From NCBI GenBank assembly GCA_028871705.1, contig JAGWMP010000003.1:1-52569 (forward strand): a stretch of 52,569 nucleotides of DNA, written 5' to 3'. How positions within the stretch are numbered: position 1 is the stretch's first letter; every line of letters starts with the position of its first letter. Of this stretch, positions 9,085 through 19,173 are shown one piece after another. The notes below the pieces were generated by a model. It was given only the letters and a program-made list of their open reading frames with translations. It ran no database searches and was not told the origin of the DNA. A program made the translations under genes and the position numbers. This DNA comes from Gammaproteobacteria bacterium (lineage in GTDB: Bacteria; Pseudomonadota; Gammaproteobacteria; Steroidobacterales; Steroidobacteraceae).

Positions 9085-10339
9085 GGCCGCCGCGCTCCTG
9101 CTGGCCGCCTGCGCGGCGGGCTGCGGCGCGCCGTCCGCGCCGCACCGCTCGGTGACGGTGTGGGCGATGGGCCGCGAAGGCGAGGTCGTCGCGACGCTCC
9201 TGCCGCAGTTCCAGCGGCTGCATCCGGACATCGAGGTGCGCGTGCAGCAGCTGCCGTGGAGCGCAGCGCACCAGAAGCTCCTGACGGCGTTCGCCGGGGA
9301 AGCGACGCCGGATCTGTGCCAGCTCGGTAACTCCTGGATCCCGGAGTTCGCGGCGCTCGAGGCGCTCGAGCCGCTCGAGGCGGCCGTGGCGGGCTCGCGC
9401 GTCGTCGCGAGCGCCGACTACTTCCCGGGGATCTGGCAGACCAACGTGGTCGCGGGGCGCCTGTACGGCGTGCCGTGGTACGTGGACACGCGGCTGCTCT
9501 TTTACCGCCGCGACCTGCTCGCGCAGGCGGGGTTCGCGAGCCCGCCGCGCACCTGGAGCGAATGGCGGCAGATGCTCGCGGCGATCAAGGCGCGGGTGGG
9601 ACCGGAACGCTATAGCGTGCTGCTGCCCCTCAACGAGTTCGAGCCGCTGCTGGTGCTGGCGCTGCAGCAGCCCGATCATCTCCTCAGGGACGACGGGCGC
9701 TTCGGCAATTTCGAGAGCCCGGGCTTTCATCGTGCGCTCGAGTTCTATCGCGAGGCCTTCAGCAACGGCTGGGCGCCGCCGGTCGAGAACACGCAGATCC
9801 CCAACGCCTGGGAAGAGCTCGGACGCGGCTACTACTCCTTTTATATCTCCGGGCCCTGGAGCATCGGCGAGTTCAAGCGGCGGCTCCCTCCCGAAGAGCA
9901 GGGCAGCTGGATGACGGCGCCGATGCCGGGGCCGGAGGGGCCCGGCGCCTCGCTCGCCGGCGGCTCGAGCCTCGTCATGTTCCGCCGCTCGCGCCACAAG
10001 GCCGAAGCCTGGCTGCTGCTCGAGTTCCTGTCCTCGCCGGCCATCCAGCGGCGCTTCTACGACGTGACCGGGGATCTGCCGCCGCGGCGCAGCACCTGGG
10101 AGGCTCCCGAGCTCGCCGACGACCCCTACACGCGGGCTTTCCGCGAGCAGCTCGAGCGCGTCAAGCCGGCGCCGCGCGTGCCGCAGCTCGAGCGCATCGT
10201 CACCGAGATGCGGCTCATGGCGGCGCGCGTGGTGCACGGGGATCTGAGCGTCGAGCAGGGGACGCTCGAGCTCGACCGCACCGTCGATGCGGTGCTCGCC
10301 AAGCGGCGCTGGATGCTCGCACGCGGGGCCGGCCGGTGA
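9017..10339 (+). CDS. ABC importer sugar-binding lipoprotein
   Basis: Extracellular solute-binding protein family 1 (sugar type). The mature part begins VTVWAMGREGEVVATLLPQFQ and contains TPDLCQLGNSWIPEF and GVPWYVDTRLLFYRRDLL, the usual pattern of maltose/UgpB-like binding proteins. A lipobox LLLAAC precedes it, so it is a periplasmic lipoprotein. The start is uncertain: the only ATG in reach (9017) gives a 440-residue product with an over-long n-region and a 68-base overlap with the previous gene. An ATC at 9074 would give a perfect short lipoprotein signal peptide. It is followed by two permease genes with stop/start overlaps. Confidence 0.88.
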   Translation: MNTSGGVSSAPASRAAGCRINLKAAALLLAACAAGCGAPSAPHRSVTVWAMGREGEVVATLLPQFQRLHPDIEVRVQQLPWSAAHQKLLTAFAGEATPDLCQLGNSWIPEFAALEALEPLEAAVAGSRVVASADYFPGIWQTNVVAGRLYGVPWYVDTRLLFYRRDLLAQAGFASPPRTWSEWRQMLAAIKARVGPERYSVLLPLNEFEPLLVLALQQPDHLLRDDGRFGNFESPGFHRALEFYREAFSNGWAPPVENTQIPNAWEELGRGYYSFYISGPWSIGEFKRRLPPEEQGSWMTAPMPGPEGPGASLAGGSSLVMFRRSRHKAEAWLLLEFLSSPAIQRRFYDVTGDLPPRRSTWEAPELADDPYTRAFREQLERVKPAPRVPQLERIVTEMRLMAARVVHGDLSVEQGTLELDRTVDAVLAKRRWMLARGAGR

Positions 10340-11214
10340 GGGCGGGGCTCGCGGGTTGGGCGTTCGCCGCGCCGGCGCTCATCATCATCGGCGTGTTCTT
10401 TTTCGCGCCGGTGCTGGGCGCCTTCGCGGTGAGCCTCACGGATTTCGATCTGTATGCGCTCGCGGACCTGCGGAATCTGCGCTTCGTCGGGCTCGACAAC
10501 TACCTCGAGCTGCTCGAGTCCCGCGATTTCTGGCGGGCACTCGGCAACACCTGCTATTTCGTGGCCGCCGGGGTGCCGTTGTCCATCGGCGCTTCCCTCG
10601 CGGCGGCGCTGCTCGTCAATTCGCGCCTCACGCGGCTGCCGGCGTTCTTTCGCACCGTGTTCTTCGCACCGGTGGTGGCGACGCTGGTGGCGGTGGCGCT
10701 GGTGTGGCGTTACCTGCTGCACACGCGCTACGGACTCATCAACTGGGGGCTCGGCGGGCTCGGTCTCTCCCCGATCGACTGGCTCGGCAATCCGCACTGG
10801 GCGATGCCGGCGATCATCCTGTTCGCAGTGTGGAAGAACTTCGGCTACAACATGATCATCTTCGTCGCGGCGCTGCAGAGCATCCCGGGGGATCTCTACG
10901 AGGCGGCGCACCTCGACGGTGCCAACGGCTGGCAGGAGTTCAGCCGCGTGACGCTGCCGCTGCTGCGCCCCACGACGATGCTGGTCGGCGTGCTCACGGT
11001 CGCCGGCTACTTCCAGCTGTTCGCCGAGCCCTACGTGATGACCGAGGGAGGGCCGCTGCAGAGCACCATGAGTGTTCTCTATCTCATGTACGAGCAGGGC
11101 TTCAAGTGGTGGAACCTCGGCTCCGCCTCCGCGATCGCGTTCCTGCTCTTTCTCATCGTGCTCGCCGTCACGGCGCTCGAGCTGCGCCTGTCGCGGCGCC
11201 GGGAGGCCGCGTGA
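10336..11214 (+). CDS. Sugar ABC transporter permease (MalF/UgpA type)
   Basis: 292-residue inner-membrane permease of a carbohydrate importer. Six hydrophobic segments are visible, beginning with WAFAAPALIIIGVFFFAPVL. The EAA loop that docks the ATPase reads EAAHLDGANGWQEFSRVTLPL near residue 190-210. The GTG start overlaps the stop of the binding-protein gene (GTGA), and its own stop overlaps the next permease start in the same way, so the three genes form a tightly coupled operon. Confidence 0.92.
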   Translation: MRAGLAGWAFAAPALIIIGVFFFAPVLGAFAVSLTDFDLYALADLRNLRFVGLDNYLELLESRDFWRALGNTCYFVAAGVPLSIGASLAAALLVNSRLTRLPAFFRTVFFAPVVATLVAVALVWRYLLHTRYGLINWGLGGLGLSPIDWLGNPHWAMPAIILFAVWKNFGYNMIIFVAALQSIPGDLYEAAHLDGANGWQEFSRVTLPLLRPTTMLVGVLTVAGYFQLFAEPYVMTEGGPLQSTMSVLYLMYEQGFKWWNLGSASAIAFLLFLIVLAVTALELRLSRRREAA

Positions 11215-12032
11215 GCCCGCGCCTCGCGCGTACCCTGGTGCACCTCGCGCTCGGGGCCCTCACGCTCGTGACGCTCGTGCCGCTCCTGTGGATGCTGTCG
11301 GTATCCTTCATGCCTCAGGGGGAGGCGAGCGCATTCCCGCCGCCGCTCCTGCCGCATCACGCGACCGTGGCCAACTACCGGCTGTTGTTCAACTCCAACG
11401 GCGCCGGGCGCTATCTCGGCAACAGCCTCGCCCTCGCGCTCATCACGACGCTGTGCTCGCTGGTCTGCAACTCCCTCGCCGGCTTCGCTTTCGCCAAGCT
11501 GCGCTTCGCCGGCCGCGAGGCGCTGCTGCGCACGCTGCTGGCGGCGCTGGTCATTCCGAGTCAGGTGGCGATGATGCCGCTCTTCCTCATGATGAAATGG
11601 CTCGGGCTCGTCAACAGCTACGCCGGGGTGGTGTTGCCGGCGGCGGCGGGGATCTTCGGCGTGTTCCTGGTGCGCCAGTACGCGCTCTCGATCCCGGACG
11701 AGCTGCTCGAGGCGGCGCGCATCGACGGGGCGGGGGAGCTGCGCATCTTCGTGCGCATCGTGCTGCCGGTGCTGCGTCCGATCCTGGTGACGCTCGCGGT
11801 GCTCACCTTCCTCGGCAGCTGGAACGACTTCCTCTGGCCACTCATCGTACTCACCGATCAGAGCATGTACACGCTGCCGGTGGCGCTCGCGACGCTCTCG
11901 CGCGAACACGCCCAGGACAACGAGCTCATGATGGCCGGAGCGGTATTGACGGTGCTGCCGGTGCTGCTGCTGTTCCTCGCGCTGCAGCGCTACTACATCC
12001 GCGGCATCCTCATGGGAAGCGTCAAGGGCTGA
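11211..12032 (+). CDS. Sugar ABC transporter permease (MalG/UgpE type)
   Basis: 273-residue second permease. The GTG at 11211 overlaps the upstream stop and gives the normal MalG-like N terminus (RLARTLVHLALGALTLVTLVPLLWMLSVSF). A large periplasmic loop with NSNGAGRYLGNSLALALITT and the EAA loop (EAARIDGAGELRIFVRIVLPV) are in the expected places. It ends in GSVKG one base before the convergent GH1 gene. Its partners are the 10336 permease, the 9017 lipoprotein and the ATPase at 13535, which is separated from them by the oppositely oriented GH1 gene. Confidence 0.92.
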   Translation: MSPRLARTLVHLALGALTLVTLVPLLWMLSVSFMPQGEASAFPPPLLPHHATVANYRLLFNSNGAGRYLGNSLALALITTLCSLVCNSLAGFAFAKLRFAGREALLRTLLAALVIPSQVAMMPLFLMMKWLGLVNSYAGVVLPAAAGIFGVFLVRQYALSIPDELLEAARIDGAGELRIFVRIVLPVLRPILVTLAVLTFLGSWNDFLWPLIVLTDQSMYTLPVALATLSREHAQDNELMMAGAVLTVLPVLLLFLALQRYYIRGILMGSVKG

Positions 12033-13475
12033 TCAGCCGTCGATCGAGGCGCCGTTGCTCTCGATCACTTGGGCGTAGAAGTCGGCGCTCGCCTTGGGCG
12101 TACGGCGCTGGGTGTCGAAGTCGACGTGCACGATGCCGAAGCGCTTGCTGTAGCCGAGCACCCACTCGAGGTTGTCGAGCAGCGACCAGACGAAGTAGCC
12201 GCGCACGTCCACGCCGCTCTCGAGCGCGGCGCGCACCGCACGCACGTGGCTGCGCAGGTATTCGACGCGCAGCGGGTCCTCGAGCCGTGCGCCCGTGACG
12301 CTCGGCGGATCCACGAACGCGGCGCCGTTCTCGGTCACGTACAGCGGCACCGGGCCATAGCGCTCGCGCACCCAGCGCAGCGTGTCGGTGAGACCGCGCG
12401 GGTAGACCTCCCAGCCCATCTCGGTATAGGTGGCGCCTTCCTGGCGCACCGCGGCCGCCTTGAGCGGCCAGGCCGTGGCGTCGAAGCGGGTGACGCTGCG
12501 CGTGTAGTAGTTCACGCCGAGGAAGTCGATCGGCTGGCCGATCAGCTCCAGATCCGCCTCGGGCCAGCCGGGCCACGCCGCGCCGAACACCTCGGCGAGC
12601 TCCTGCGGGTAGCGGCCGAGGAATACCGGATCGAGGTACTGGCGGTTCATGTAGGCGTTGGCGCGCTCGGTGGCGGCGACGTCCTCGGGGCGGCCGGAGG
12701 CGGGATGCTTCGGCTCGATGTTCACGACCAGCCCGATGTCGTGTTTTCCCTCGGCGCGATAGGCCCGCACCGCCATGCCGTGCGCACGCAGCAGGTTGTG
12801 GCTCACGACGGGCGCCTCGGCGAGGCTCTTGTGCCCGGGCGCCAGCGCACCGTGCAGGTAGCCGCCGTCGGCGACCACCCAGGGCTCGTTCACGGTCGCC
12901 CACAGCTTCACCCGGTCGTCGAGCCTGGCGAACACGACGCGCGCGTACTCGGCGAACCAGTCGGCCGAATCGCGGTTGACCCAGCCACCGCGGCTCTCGA
13001 GCGCAGCGGGCAGATCCCAGTGATAGAGCGTGACCACAGGCTCGATGCCGTGGCGCAGCAGCTCATCCGTCAGGCGATCGTAGAAGCCGAGCCCGGCGGG
13101 ATTGACGGTGCCGGTGCCCTCGGGCAACACCCGGCTCCAGGAGATGCTGAAGCGGTAGGCCTTCAGACCGAGCTGCGCCATCAGCGCCACGTCTTCCCGG
13201 TAGCGCCGGTAGTGATCGCAGGCGACGTCCCCGGTATCGCCGTTCCTGACGAGCCCCGGAGTGTGCACGAAGCGCTCCCAGATGCTCGGTGCCGCGCCGT
13301 CGGCGAGCGGCGAGCCCTCGATCTGGTATGCCGAGGTCGCGCAACCCCAGAGGAACGTTTGCGGAAACGAGATGGCACACCCCCCGATGGCTGAGCCGGG
13401 AGAATACCCGGACGGAAGGCTGAAGAAAACGTTTACCTGCGCGGCCGCCGCGGCCCCGGCCCTCGGTCCGGGCAC
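12033..13475 (-). CDS. GH1 beta-glucosidase
   Basis: GH1 enzyme expected to hydrolyse cytoplasmic oligosaccharides. FPQTFLWGCATSAYQIEG marks the normal N terminus, acid/base Glu is in TVNEPWV (about residue 197 from the GTG), and the nucleophile Glu is in VTENGAAF (about 382). No signal peptide is apparent. The start is doubtful. The only standard codon is GTG at 13475, which would add about 35 atypical residues and place the operator-like site 13425-13436 inside the coding region. An ATC at 13373, preceded by a G-rich stretch, would give the length and N terminus typical of GH1. It converges on the permease gene and diverges from the ATPase gene. Confidence 0.9.
   Translation of the reverse strand: MPGPRAGAAAAAQVNVFFSLPSGYSPGSAIGGCAISFPQTFLWGCATSAYQIEGSPLADGAAPSIWERFVHTPGLVRNGDTGDVACDHYRRYREDVALMAQLGLKAYRFSISWSRVLPEGTGTVNPAGLGFYDRLTDELLRHGIEPVVTLYHWDLPAALESRGGWVNRDSADWFAEYARVVFARLDDRVKLWATVNEPWVVADGGYLHGALAPGHKSLAEAPVVSHNLLRAHGMAVRAYRAEGKHDIGLVVNIEPKHPASGRPEDVAATERANAYMNRQYLDPVFLGRYPQELAEVFGAAWPGWPEADLELIGQPIDFLGVNYYTRSVTRFDATAWPLKAAAVRQEGATYTEMGWEVYPRGLTDTLRWVRERYGPVPLYVTENGAAFVDPPSVTGARLEDPLRVEYLRSHVRAVRAALESGVDVRGYFVWSLLDNLEWVLGYSKRFGIVHVDFDTQRRTPKASADFYAQVIESNGASIDG
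13425..13436. promoter_or_regulatory. LacI-type operator-like palindrome
   Basis: Twelve-base sequence gaaaacgtttac with a central CG; only one position of each half breaks symmetry. It matches the site in front of the lacI-like gene at 6620-6631 in 11 of 12 bases and sits between the divergent GH1 and ABC ATPase genes, so one repressor could control both. Confidence 0.55.
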
Positions 13476-13534
13476 ACGCGGCGCCGGGTATGATGGGGCG
13501 GGGACACGGGACCTCGGCGATATGACAAGGCTCG

Positions 13535-14631
<1,097 letters not shown>

Positions 14632-14635
<4 letters not shown>

Positions 14636-15006
14636 CGGCTGCGGACGATGTGTCCGGCGACGAGCAGCACGAGGAGCATCATCGAGACGAGATGCACGTG
14701 CCGCAGCCGCCCGCGCCGCGGCGCCGCGCTCGCGCGCAGCGCGAGCCCGAGAGCCGCCTGGGCGATCAGCAGCGCGAAGGCCACGGTCGCGATCGAGAGC
14801 CCGGTGCGGTCGAACCGGCGGATCGGGATCGATGCCATCGGCAGCCAGGCGTGCAGCAGGGCCGCCGCCGGCAGCGCGAGTCCGATGAAATAGTGTGGCG
14901 CCAGGCTCGTACCCTTCAGGGCGCGCACGGCGTAGGGCACGCAGATGCCCGCGGCGAGCAGCAGCGCCGCCGCCCAGCCGGAGAACGCGGTGGCGAGGAA
15001 GAGCAT
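14632..15006 (-). CDS. Small four-helix membrane protein, cytochrome b561/DUF4405-like
   Basis: 124-residue protein with four hydrophobic segments, starting FLATAFSGWAAALLLAAGICVPY. Several histidines (HYF, HAW, HVH, GHI) lie at helix ends, as in small b-type cytochrome or ferric-reductase-like membrane domains; haem binding is a guess. The ATG at 15006 begins seven bases after the upstream gene's stop, so the two are probably one operon under the MerR-type promoter at 15441-15473. Longer upstream starts give a Ser/Arg-rich non-membrane leader and are rejected. Confidence 0.7.
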
Positions 15007-15013
15007 CGCCCCC

Positions 15014-15433
15014 TCAGCGCGCCGTGAGGGTGATGTAGCCGGTGAGGATGACGATGCGCCGCGCACGCACCACGCGCTCTTCATCGACCGTGCCCGCGAC
15101 CGCGACGATGCCGCCGGAGCCGAGGTCCGCGCGGCCGCCCATGACAAACCGGGTCTCGGGAGTCAGCTCGAGCGTGAGGCGGGCCCCTGTCGCGCGATAG
15201 GTGGTGTCATCGACGCCCGTGAGCACGGCGGCGGGGTAGCGTCCCGGCCGCTCGGCGGACGCGAGTTGCACCACGGCCTCGACACTCTCGCCCGGCCGCG
15301 CCGGCCGGGCCACCGCGGCCGCGGCGACGCCCGAGCGCATGCCCCCGGCGCGGCGGGTCACGTCGTACACCACGGCCGCGATCAGCGCGGCGACCGTTAT
15401 CCAGGCGAGGGCCGGCAGGGCTCGGTTGTGCAT
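15014..15433 (-). CDS. Membrane-anchored protein of unknown function
   Basis: 139 residues with one N-terminal hydrophobic segment (LAWITVAALIAAVVYDV, anchor or uncleaved signal), then a small all-beta-looking domain (ESVEAVVQLASAERPGRY through TRFVMGG and GGIVAVAGTVDEERVVRARRIVILTGYI). The tail resembles DUF5666-like beta domains, but I do not recognise the family with confidence. The ATG lies only a few bases beyond the expected transcription start of the MerR-type promoter, so it may be leaderless. It precedes the four-helix membrane protein and may act with it in handling a metal or redox stress sensed by the MerR protein. Confidence 0.7.
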   Translation of the reverse strand: MHNRALPALAWITVAALIAAVVYDVTRRAGGMRSGVAAAAVARPARPGESVEAVVQLASAERPGRYPAAVLTGVDDTTYRATGARLTLELTPETRFVMGGRADLGSGGIVAVAGTVDEERVVRARRIVILTGYITLTAR

Positions 15434-15440
15434 CGGCCCC

Positions 15441-15473
15441 GAGTCTGCACCCCGTAGTAAGGTACGGAGTCAA
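15441..15473 (-). promoter_or_regulatory. MerR-type operator/promoter
   Basis: On the minus strand TTGACT (-35, 15473-15468) overlaps the dyad ACTCCGTA-6-TACGGGGT (15470-15449), with a weak -10 (CAGACT, 15447-15442) about 20 bp downstream. This is the geometry of MerR-family targets and is close to the mercury-operon operator beginning TTGACTCCGTAC. It overlaps the merR stop codon and faces the two small membrane genes. Confidence 0.75.
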
Positions 15474-15886
15474 GTGACCGCCCGGCGGCTCACCGGGCAC
15501 ACGGGCTTGCCTTGTCCGGCGAGAGTTGCGACCAGCGCCGCCATGTCGGTGCGCATCTTCTCGAGCGTGCGCAGCTTCTCGTCGATGAGCGCCAGGCGGC
15601 GGCCGGCGGCCGCGAGCAGCCGTGCCTGCGCCCGCGGCTTGAGAAGCCCGGCGCGCTCGGGCGCGGCGAGCACCCGGTGCAGCCCGAGGACGTCCTTCAC
15701 TTCCCGCAGCGTGAAGCCGATCTCCTGGCAGGAGCGGATGAGGCGCACCTGCTCGAGGTCGCGTTGCTCGTACTGCCGGTAGCCGGCGCGCGTGCGCGCG
15801 GGCCGCGGCAGCAAGCCTTCGCGCTCGTAGAAGCGCAGCGTCTCGACGCCGACGCCGGCGCGTTTGGCGAGCTCACCGCTGCGCAT
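15470..15886 (-). CDS. MerR-family transcriptional regulator
   Basis: 138-residue regulator. The winged HTH is at residues 1-70 ([24 protein letters not shown], then [28 protein letters not shown]), followed by the long dimerisation helix and a short C-terminal loop ending in PVCPVS. ATG 15886 is chosen over 15901 because AGGAG stands six bases before it. Only two cysteines are visible, at CQEIGF and near the C terminus, so a metal site of the MerR or CueR type is not obvious; the inducer is unknown. The operator just downstream indicates that it controls the membrane-protein pair at 14632-15433. Confidence 0.9.
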   Translation of the reverse strand: MRSGELAKRAGVGVETLRFYEREGLLPRPARTRAGYRQYEQRDLEQVRLIRSCQEIGFTLREVKDVLGLHRVLAAPERAGLLKPRAQARLLAAAGRRLALIDEKLRTLEKMRTDMAALVATLAGQGKPVCPVSRRAVT

Positions 15887-16031
15887 CGGGGGCTCCTGCA
15901 TCGCGGGACGCGGCGGCGCAACTAAGGATAACTACGAATGGGTTGCAGGGTGGCAACGTGGTCTCCTTGGGCGCGGGCCGGGGTCCGAAGGTAGCGTTGC
16001 GCCCGGCGGGCGCGCCACGAGGGATGGATGC
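15887..16031. other. Intergenic region between merR-like gene and ccoN
   Basis: 145 bases between divergent genes. It contains a short perfect inverted repeat (gttgc at 15942-15946 and gcaac at 15953-15957). I saw no FNR box (TTGAT-N4-ATCAA), which would be usual before an oxygen-regulated cbb3 operon, and no convincing sigma-70 promoter. Confidence 0.5.
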
Positions 16032-17501
16032 ATGAGTCTCACTGAGACCTATAACGACAAGGTCGTGCGGCAGTTTGCCATCATGACGGTGGTGTGGGGC
16101 ATCGTCGGCATGGCGGTCGGGGTGCTGATCGCTGCGCAGCTGTACTGGCCGGCGCTCAATTTCGACATACCCTGGCTCACTTACAGCCGGCTGCGTCCGC
16201 TGCACACCAACGCGGTGATCTTCGCCTTCGGCGGCAGTGCGCTGTTCGCCACTTCGTACTACTGCGTGCAGCGCACCTGCCACGTGCGGCTCTTCAGCGA
16301 CCGGCTCGCGGCCTTCACCTTCTGGGGCTGGCAGACGGTCATCGTCGCCGCCGCCATCTCGCTGCCGCTCGGCATGACCCAGGGCAAGGAATACGCCGAG
16401 CTCGAGTGGCCGATCGATGTCCTCATCACCATCGTGTGGGTCGCGTACGCGGTGGTGTTCTTCGCCACCATCGCCAGGCGGCGCGTGCAGCACATCTACG
16501 TCGCCAACTGGTTCTACGCCTCCTTCATCATCACCATCGCCGTACTGCACGTCTTCAACAATCTCGCGATCCCGGTGAGCTTCACGAAGTCTTACGTGAT
16601 CTACGCCGGCTCGATCGACGCCATGATGCAGTGGTGGTACGGACACAATGCCGTGGGATTCTTCCTGACCGCCGGCTTCCTCGGCATGATGTACTACTTC
16701 GTGCCGAAGCAGGCGCAGCGCCCCATCTACTCCTATCGCCTCTCGGTCGTGCACTTCTGGGCACTCATCTCGGTATACATCTGGGCGGGACCGCACCACC
16801 TGCACTACACCTCGCTCCCCGACTGGGTGCAGTCGATCGGCATGGTGTTCTCGCTGCTGCTGCTCGCACCTTCCTGGGGCGGCATGATCAACGGCATCAT
16901 GACGCTCTCGGGTGCGTGGGACAAACTGCGCACCGACCCGATCCTCAAGTTCATGATCGTGTCGCTGTCCTTCTACGGCATGTCGACCTTCGAAGGCCCG
17001 ATGATGTCGATCAAGACCGTGAACGCGCTCTCGCACTACACCGACTGGGTGATCGGCCACGTGCACTCCGGTGCCCTCGGCTGGGTCGCGATGATGACCA
17101 TCGGCACGATGTACTACCTGATTCCGCGGCTCTTCAACCGTCAGCAGATGTACAGCGTGAAGCTCATCGACGTGCACTTCTGGACCTCGACGATCGGCGT
17201 GGTGCTGTACATCAGTGCGATGTGGATCGCGGGGGTGATGCAGGGGCTCATGTGGCGGGCGGTCAATGACGACGGCACGCTCACCTACAGCTTCATCGAG
17301 AGCGTCAAGGCCACCTATCCCTTCTATCTGGTGCGCCTGATGGGCGGGGCGCTCTTCTTCAGCGGTATGTGGATCATGGCCTACAACGTCTGGATGACGA
17401 TTCGCGGCGTCACGCCGCAGGCGGTGCCGGTGCCGCCGCCGGCCCCGGAGCATGCACCCACGCCGGTACCAGCGCTGGCGGCGAGCGGGGTGCGGTCATG
17501 A
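16032..17501 (+). CDS. ccoN: cbb3-type cytochrome c oxidase subunit I
   Basis: 489-residue catalytic subunit of the high-affinity cbb3 oxidase, a haem-copper protein reducing O2 to water and pumping protons across the inner membrane. About twelve transmembrane segments are visible. Haem- and copper-ligand regions include [46 protein letters not shown] and [17 protein letters not shown]. The ATG at 16032 gives the usual N terminus ([14 protein letters not shown]). The stop overlaps the ccoO start (ATGA). It is the first gene of a complete ccoNOQP set and indicates growth at low oxygen. Confidence 0.97.
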   Translation: MSLTETYNDKVVRQFAIMTVVWGIVGMAVGVLIAAQLYWPALNFDIPWLTYSRLRPLHTNAVIFAFGGSALFATSYYCVQRTCHVRLFSDRLAAFTFWGWQTVIVAAAISLPLGMTQGKEYAELEWPIDVLITIVWVAYAVVFFATIARRRVQHIYVANWFYASFIITIAVLHVFNNLAIPVSFTKSYVIYAGSIDAMMQWWYGHNAVGFFLTAGFLGMMYYFVPKQAQRPIYSYRLSVVHFWALISVYIWAGPHHLHYTSLPDWVQSIGMVFSLLLLAPSWGGMINGIMTLSGAWDKLRTDPILKFMIVSLSFYGMSTFEGPMMSIKTVNALSHYTDWVIGHVHSGALGWVAMMTIGTMYYLIPRLFNRQQMYSVKLIDVHFWTSTIGVVLYISAMWIAGVMQGLMWRAVNDDGTLTYSFIESVKATYPFYLVRLMGGALFFSGMWIMAYNVWMTIRGVTPQAVPVPPPAPEHAPTPVPALAASGVRS

Positions 17502-18103
17502 GACATGACGTCGTCGAGCGCAAGCTCGGGGTGCTGATCATCCTCATCGTGCTGGTGATCAGCGTCGGAGGCTTCGTGGAGGTCATCCCGCTCGCGACCA
17601 GCGCCGCGGCCAAGCAGGGCGCGGTGCACATCACGCCGCGCACCCCGCTCGAGCAGGCGGGCTTTGACATCTACGAGCGCGAAGGTTGCTACCTGTGCCA
17701 CTCGCAGCAGATCCGCCCGTTCCGCAGCGAGACCGAGCGCTATGGGCCGTACTCGGTCGCCGCCGAATCGCAGTACGACCATCCCTTCCAGTGGGGCTCC
17801 AAGCGCACCGGCCCGGATCTCGCGCGGGTGGGCGGCCGCTACAGCGACGACTGGCACCGGCTGCATCTGCGTAATCCGCGTAACGTCGTGCCGGAGTCCA
17901 ACATGCCGGGGTTCCCCTGGTTGTTCGAGACCAAGCTCGATGGTGAGTTGCTGCAGAGGAAGCTGCGCGTGCTGCGCATCCTCGGGACGCCCTATACGGA
18001 TGCGGACATCGCGGCGGCACCCGCAGCGGTAGCCGACAAGACGGAAGCGGATGCGCTGATCGCCTATCTGCAATCTCTCGGCCTGGCGCGGCCGCGTGGC
18101 TGA
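17498..18103 (+). CDS. ccoO: cbb3-type cytochrome c oxidase subunit II (mono-haem)
   Basis: 201-residue membrane-anchored c-type cytochrome carrying electrons to CcoN. One N-terminal transmembrane helix ([21 protein letters not shown]) precedes the haem-binding motif CYLCH at residues 64-68 and the conserved [10 protein letters not shown] segment. A probable axial Met lies in ESNMPGFPW. The ATG overlaps the ccoN stop. Length and motif order match the family. Confidence 0.96.
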   Translation: MRHDVVERKLGVLIILIVLVISVGGFVEVIPLATSAAAKQGAVHITPRTPLEQAGFDIYEREGCYLCHSQQIRPFRSETERYGPYSVAAESQYDHPFQWGSKRTGPDLARVGGRYSDDWHRLHLRNPRNVVPESNMPGFPWLFETKLDGELLQRKLRVLRILGTPYTDADIAAAPAAVADKTEADALIAYLQSLGLARPRG

Positions 18104-18115
18104 GGGGGAGCCGCA

Positions 18116-18265
18116 ATGCACGTGAATTGGGAAGCTGTGAGCAGTGCCGTGACGGTGGTGTGGTTTCTCGCCTTCGTCGCGCTGTGCCTGTGGGCCTGGA
18201 GCGGCCGGCGCCGCAAGGATTTCGACGCCGCCGCCCGGCTGCCCTTCGATGAGGAGGAGCGCTGA
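18116..18265 (+). CDS. ccoQ: cbb3 oxidase small subunit
   Basis: 49-residue protein with one transmembrane helix (AVTVVWFLAFVALCLWAW) followed by a basic stretch and an acidic tail (PFDEEER), the usual CcoQ plan. GGGGGAG lies just before the ATG. Its stop overlaps the ccoP start (TGATG). In other bacteria CcoQ stabilises the CcoNOP complex. Confidence 0.9.
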   Translation: MHVNWEAVSSAVTVVWFLAFVALCLWAWSGRRRKDFDAAARLPFDEEER

Positions 18266-19167
18266 TGTCGCCTCTGACGACCACGATCGTCGGGATCGTT
18301 ACGATCCTCAACGTACTCGCCTGCGGGTGGCTCATCTGGTGGACGGCGCGGCGCGAGCCGGGCGAGGTGGCCGAGGGCGACGTCAAGAGCCACGTCTGGG
18401 ACGGCGATCTGCGCGAGCGCAACAATCCCATGCCGCGCTGGTGGCTGATCCTGTTCTTCCTGACGATCGTATTCGCGTTCGCCTATTTCCTGCTCTATCC
18501 GGGGATCATTCGCGGCACGCTCGGCTGGACCGAGGATCGCCAATACCAGGACGAGATGCGCCACGCGCAGGCGCAGTACGCGCCCATGTACGCCGCGTTC
18601 GCCGGACGCAGCATCGCCGAGCTGGCCCGCGACCCGAAGGCGCTCGCGCTCGGCCGCAGCCTCTTCGCCAACACCTGCACCAACTGCCACGGCTCGGATG
18701 CCCGCGGCGCGCCGGGATTTCCCGACCTCACCGACAACGACTGGCTCTACGGCGGGACGCCCGATGACATCGTCAGGTCGATCACCTACGGCCGCGAGGG
18801 CGTGATGCCGGCGCTCGGGCCGGCACTCGGTGAGCAGGGGGTGGAGGAGGTCATCGCCTACGTGCGCAGCCTCAGCGGCCACCCCGAGCCTGCCGAGAAG
18901 GTGGCCGCTGGCCAGGCGCGCTTCGTGATCTGCGCCGCGTGCCACGGCCCGGACGGCAAGGGCAATCCCGCCATCGGCTCGAAGAACCTGACGGACGACC
19001 TCTGGCTGTACGGCGGCTCGGAGGCGACGCTGCGCAAGACGCTGATGGACGGCCGCCACGGCCGCATGCCCGCGCATCAGTGGCTGGGCGAGGACAAGAT
19101 CCGCCTGCTGGCGGCCTACGTCTACAGCCTGTCGCAGCCGCAGCCGCAGCCACAGCCGCAGCAGTGA
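18265..19167 (+). CDS. ccoP: cbb3-type cytochrome c oxidase subunit III (di-haem)
   Basis: 300-residue di-haem cytochrome c that passes electrons from soluble cytochromes to CcoO. Two N-terminal transmembrane helices (TTTIVGIVTILNVLACGWLI and WWLILFFLTIVFAFAYFLLY) flank the conserved HVWDGDLRERNNPMPRWW segment. Haem motifs are CTNCH at 138-142 and CAACH at 223-227. The C terminus ends in a short Pro-Gln repeat made by a tandem cagccg-type repeat at about 19135-19164, which looks like slipped-strand expansion. Confidence 0.96.
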   Translation: MSPLTTTIVGIVTILNVLACGWLIWWTARREPGEVAEGDVKSHVWDGDLRERNNPMPRWWLILFFLTIVFAFAYFLLYPGIIRGTLGWTEDRQYQDEMRHAQAQYAPMYAAFAGRSIAELARDPKALALGRSLFANTCTNCHGSDARGAPGFPDLTDNDWLYGGTPDDIVRSITYGREGVMPALGPALGEQGVEEVIAYVRSLSGHPEPAEKVAAGQARFVICAACHGPDGKGNPAIGSKNLTDDLWLYGGSEATLRKTLMDGRHGRMPAHQWLGEDKIRLLAAYVYSLSQPQPQPQPQQ

Positions 19168-19173
19168 GCACGC

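Noticed and set aside
15887-16031. FNR/Anr box in front of ccoN
   Set aside because: No TTGAT-N4-ATCAA-like sequence found; only a short gttgc/gcaac repeat is present.
19135-19164. Short cagccg tandem repeat as a CRISPR or phase-variation tract
   Set aside because: It is only a small in-frame Pro-Gln repeat at the C terminus of CcoP; no spacers, and unit changes would not shift the frame.
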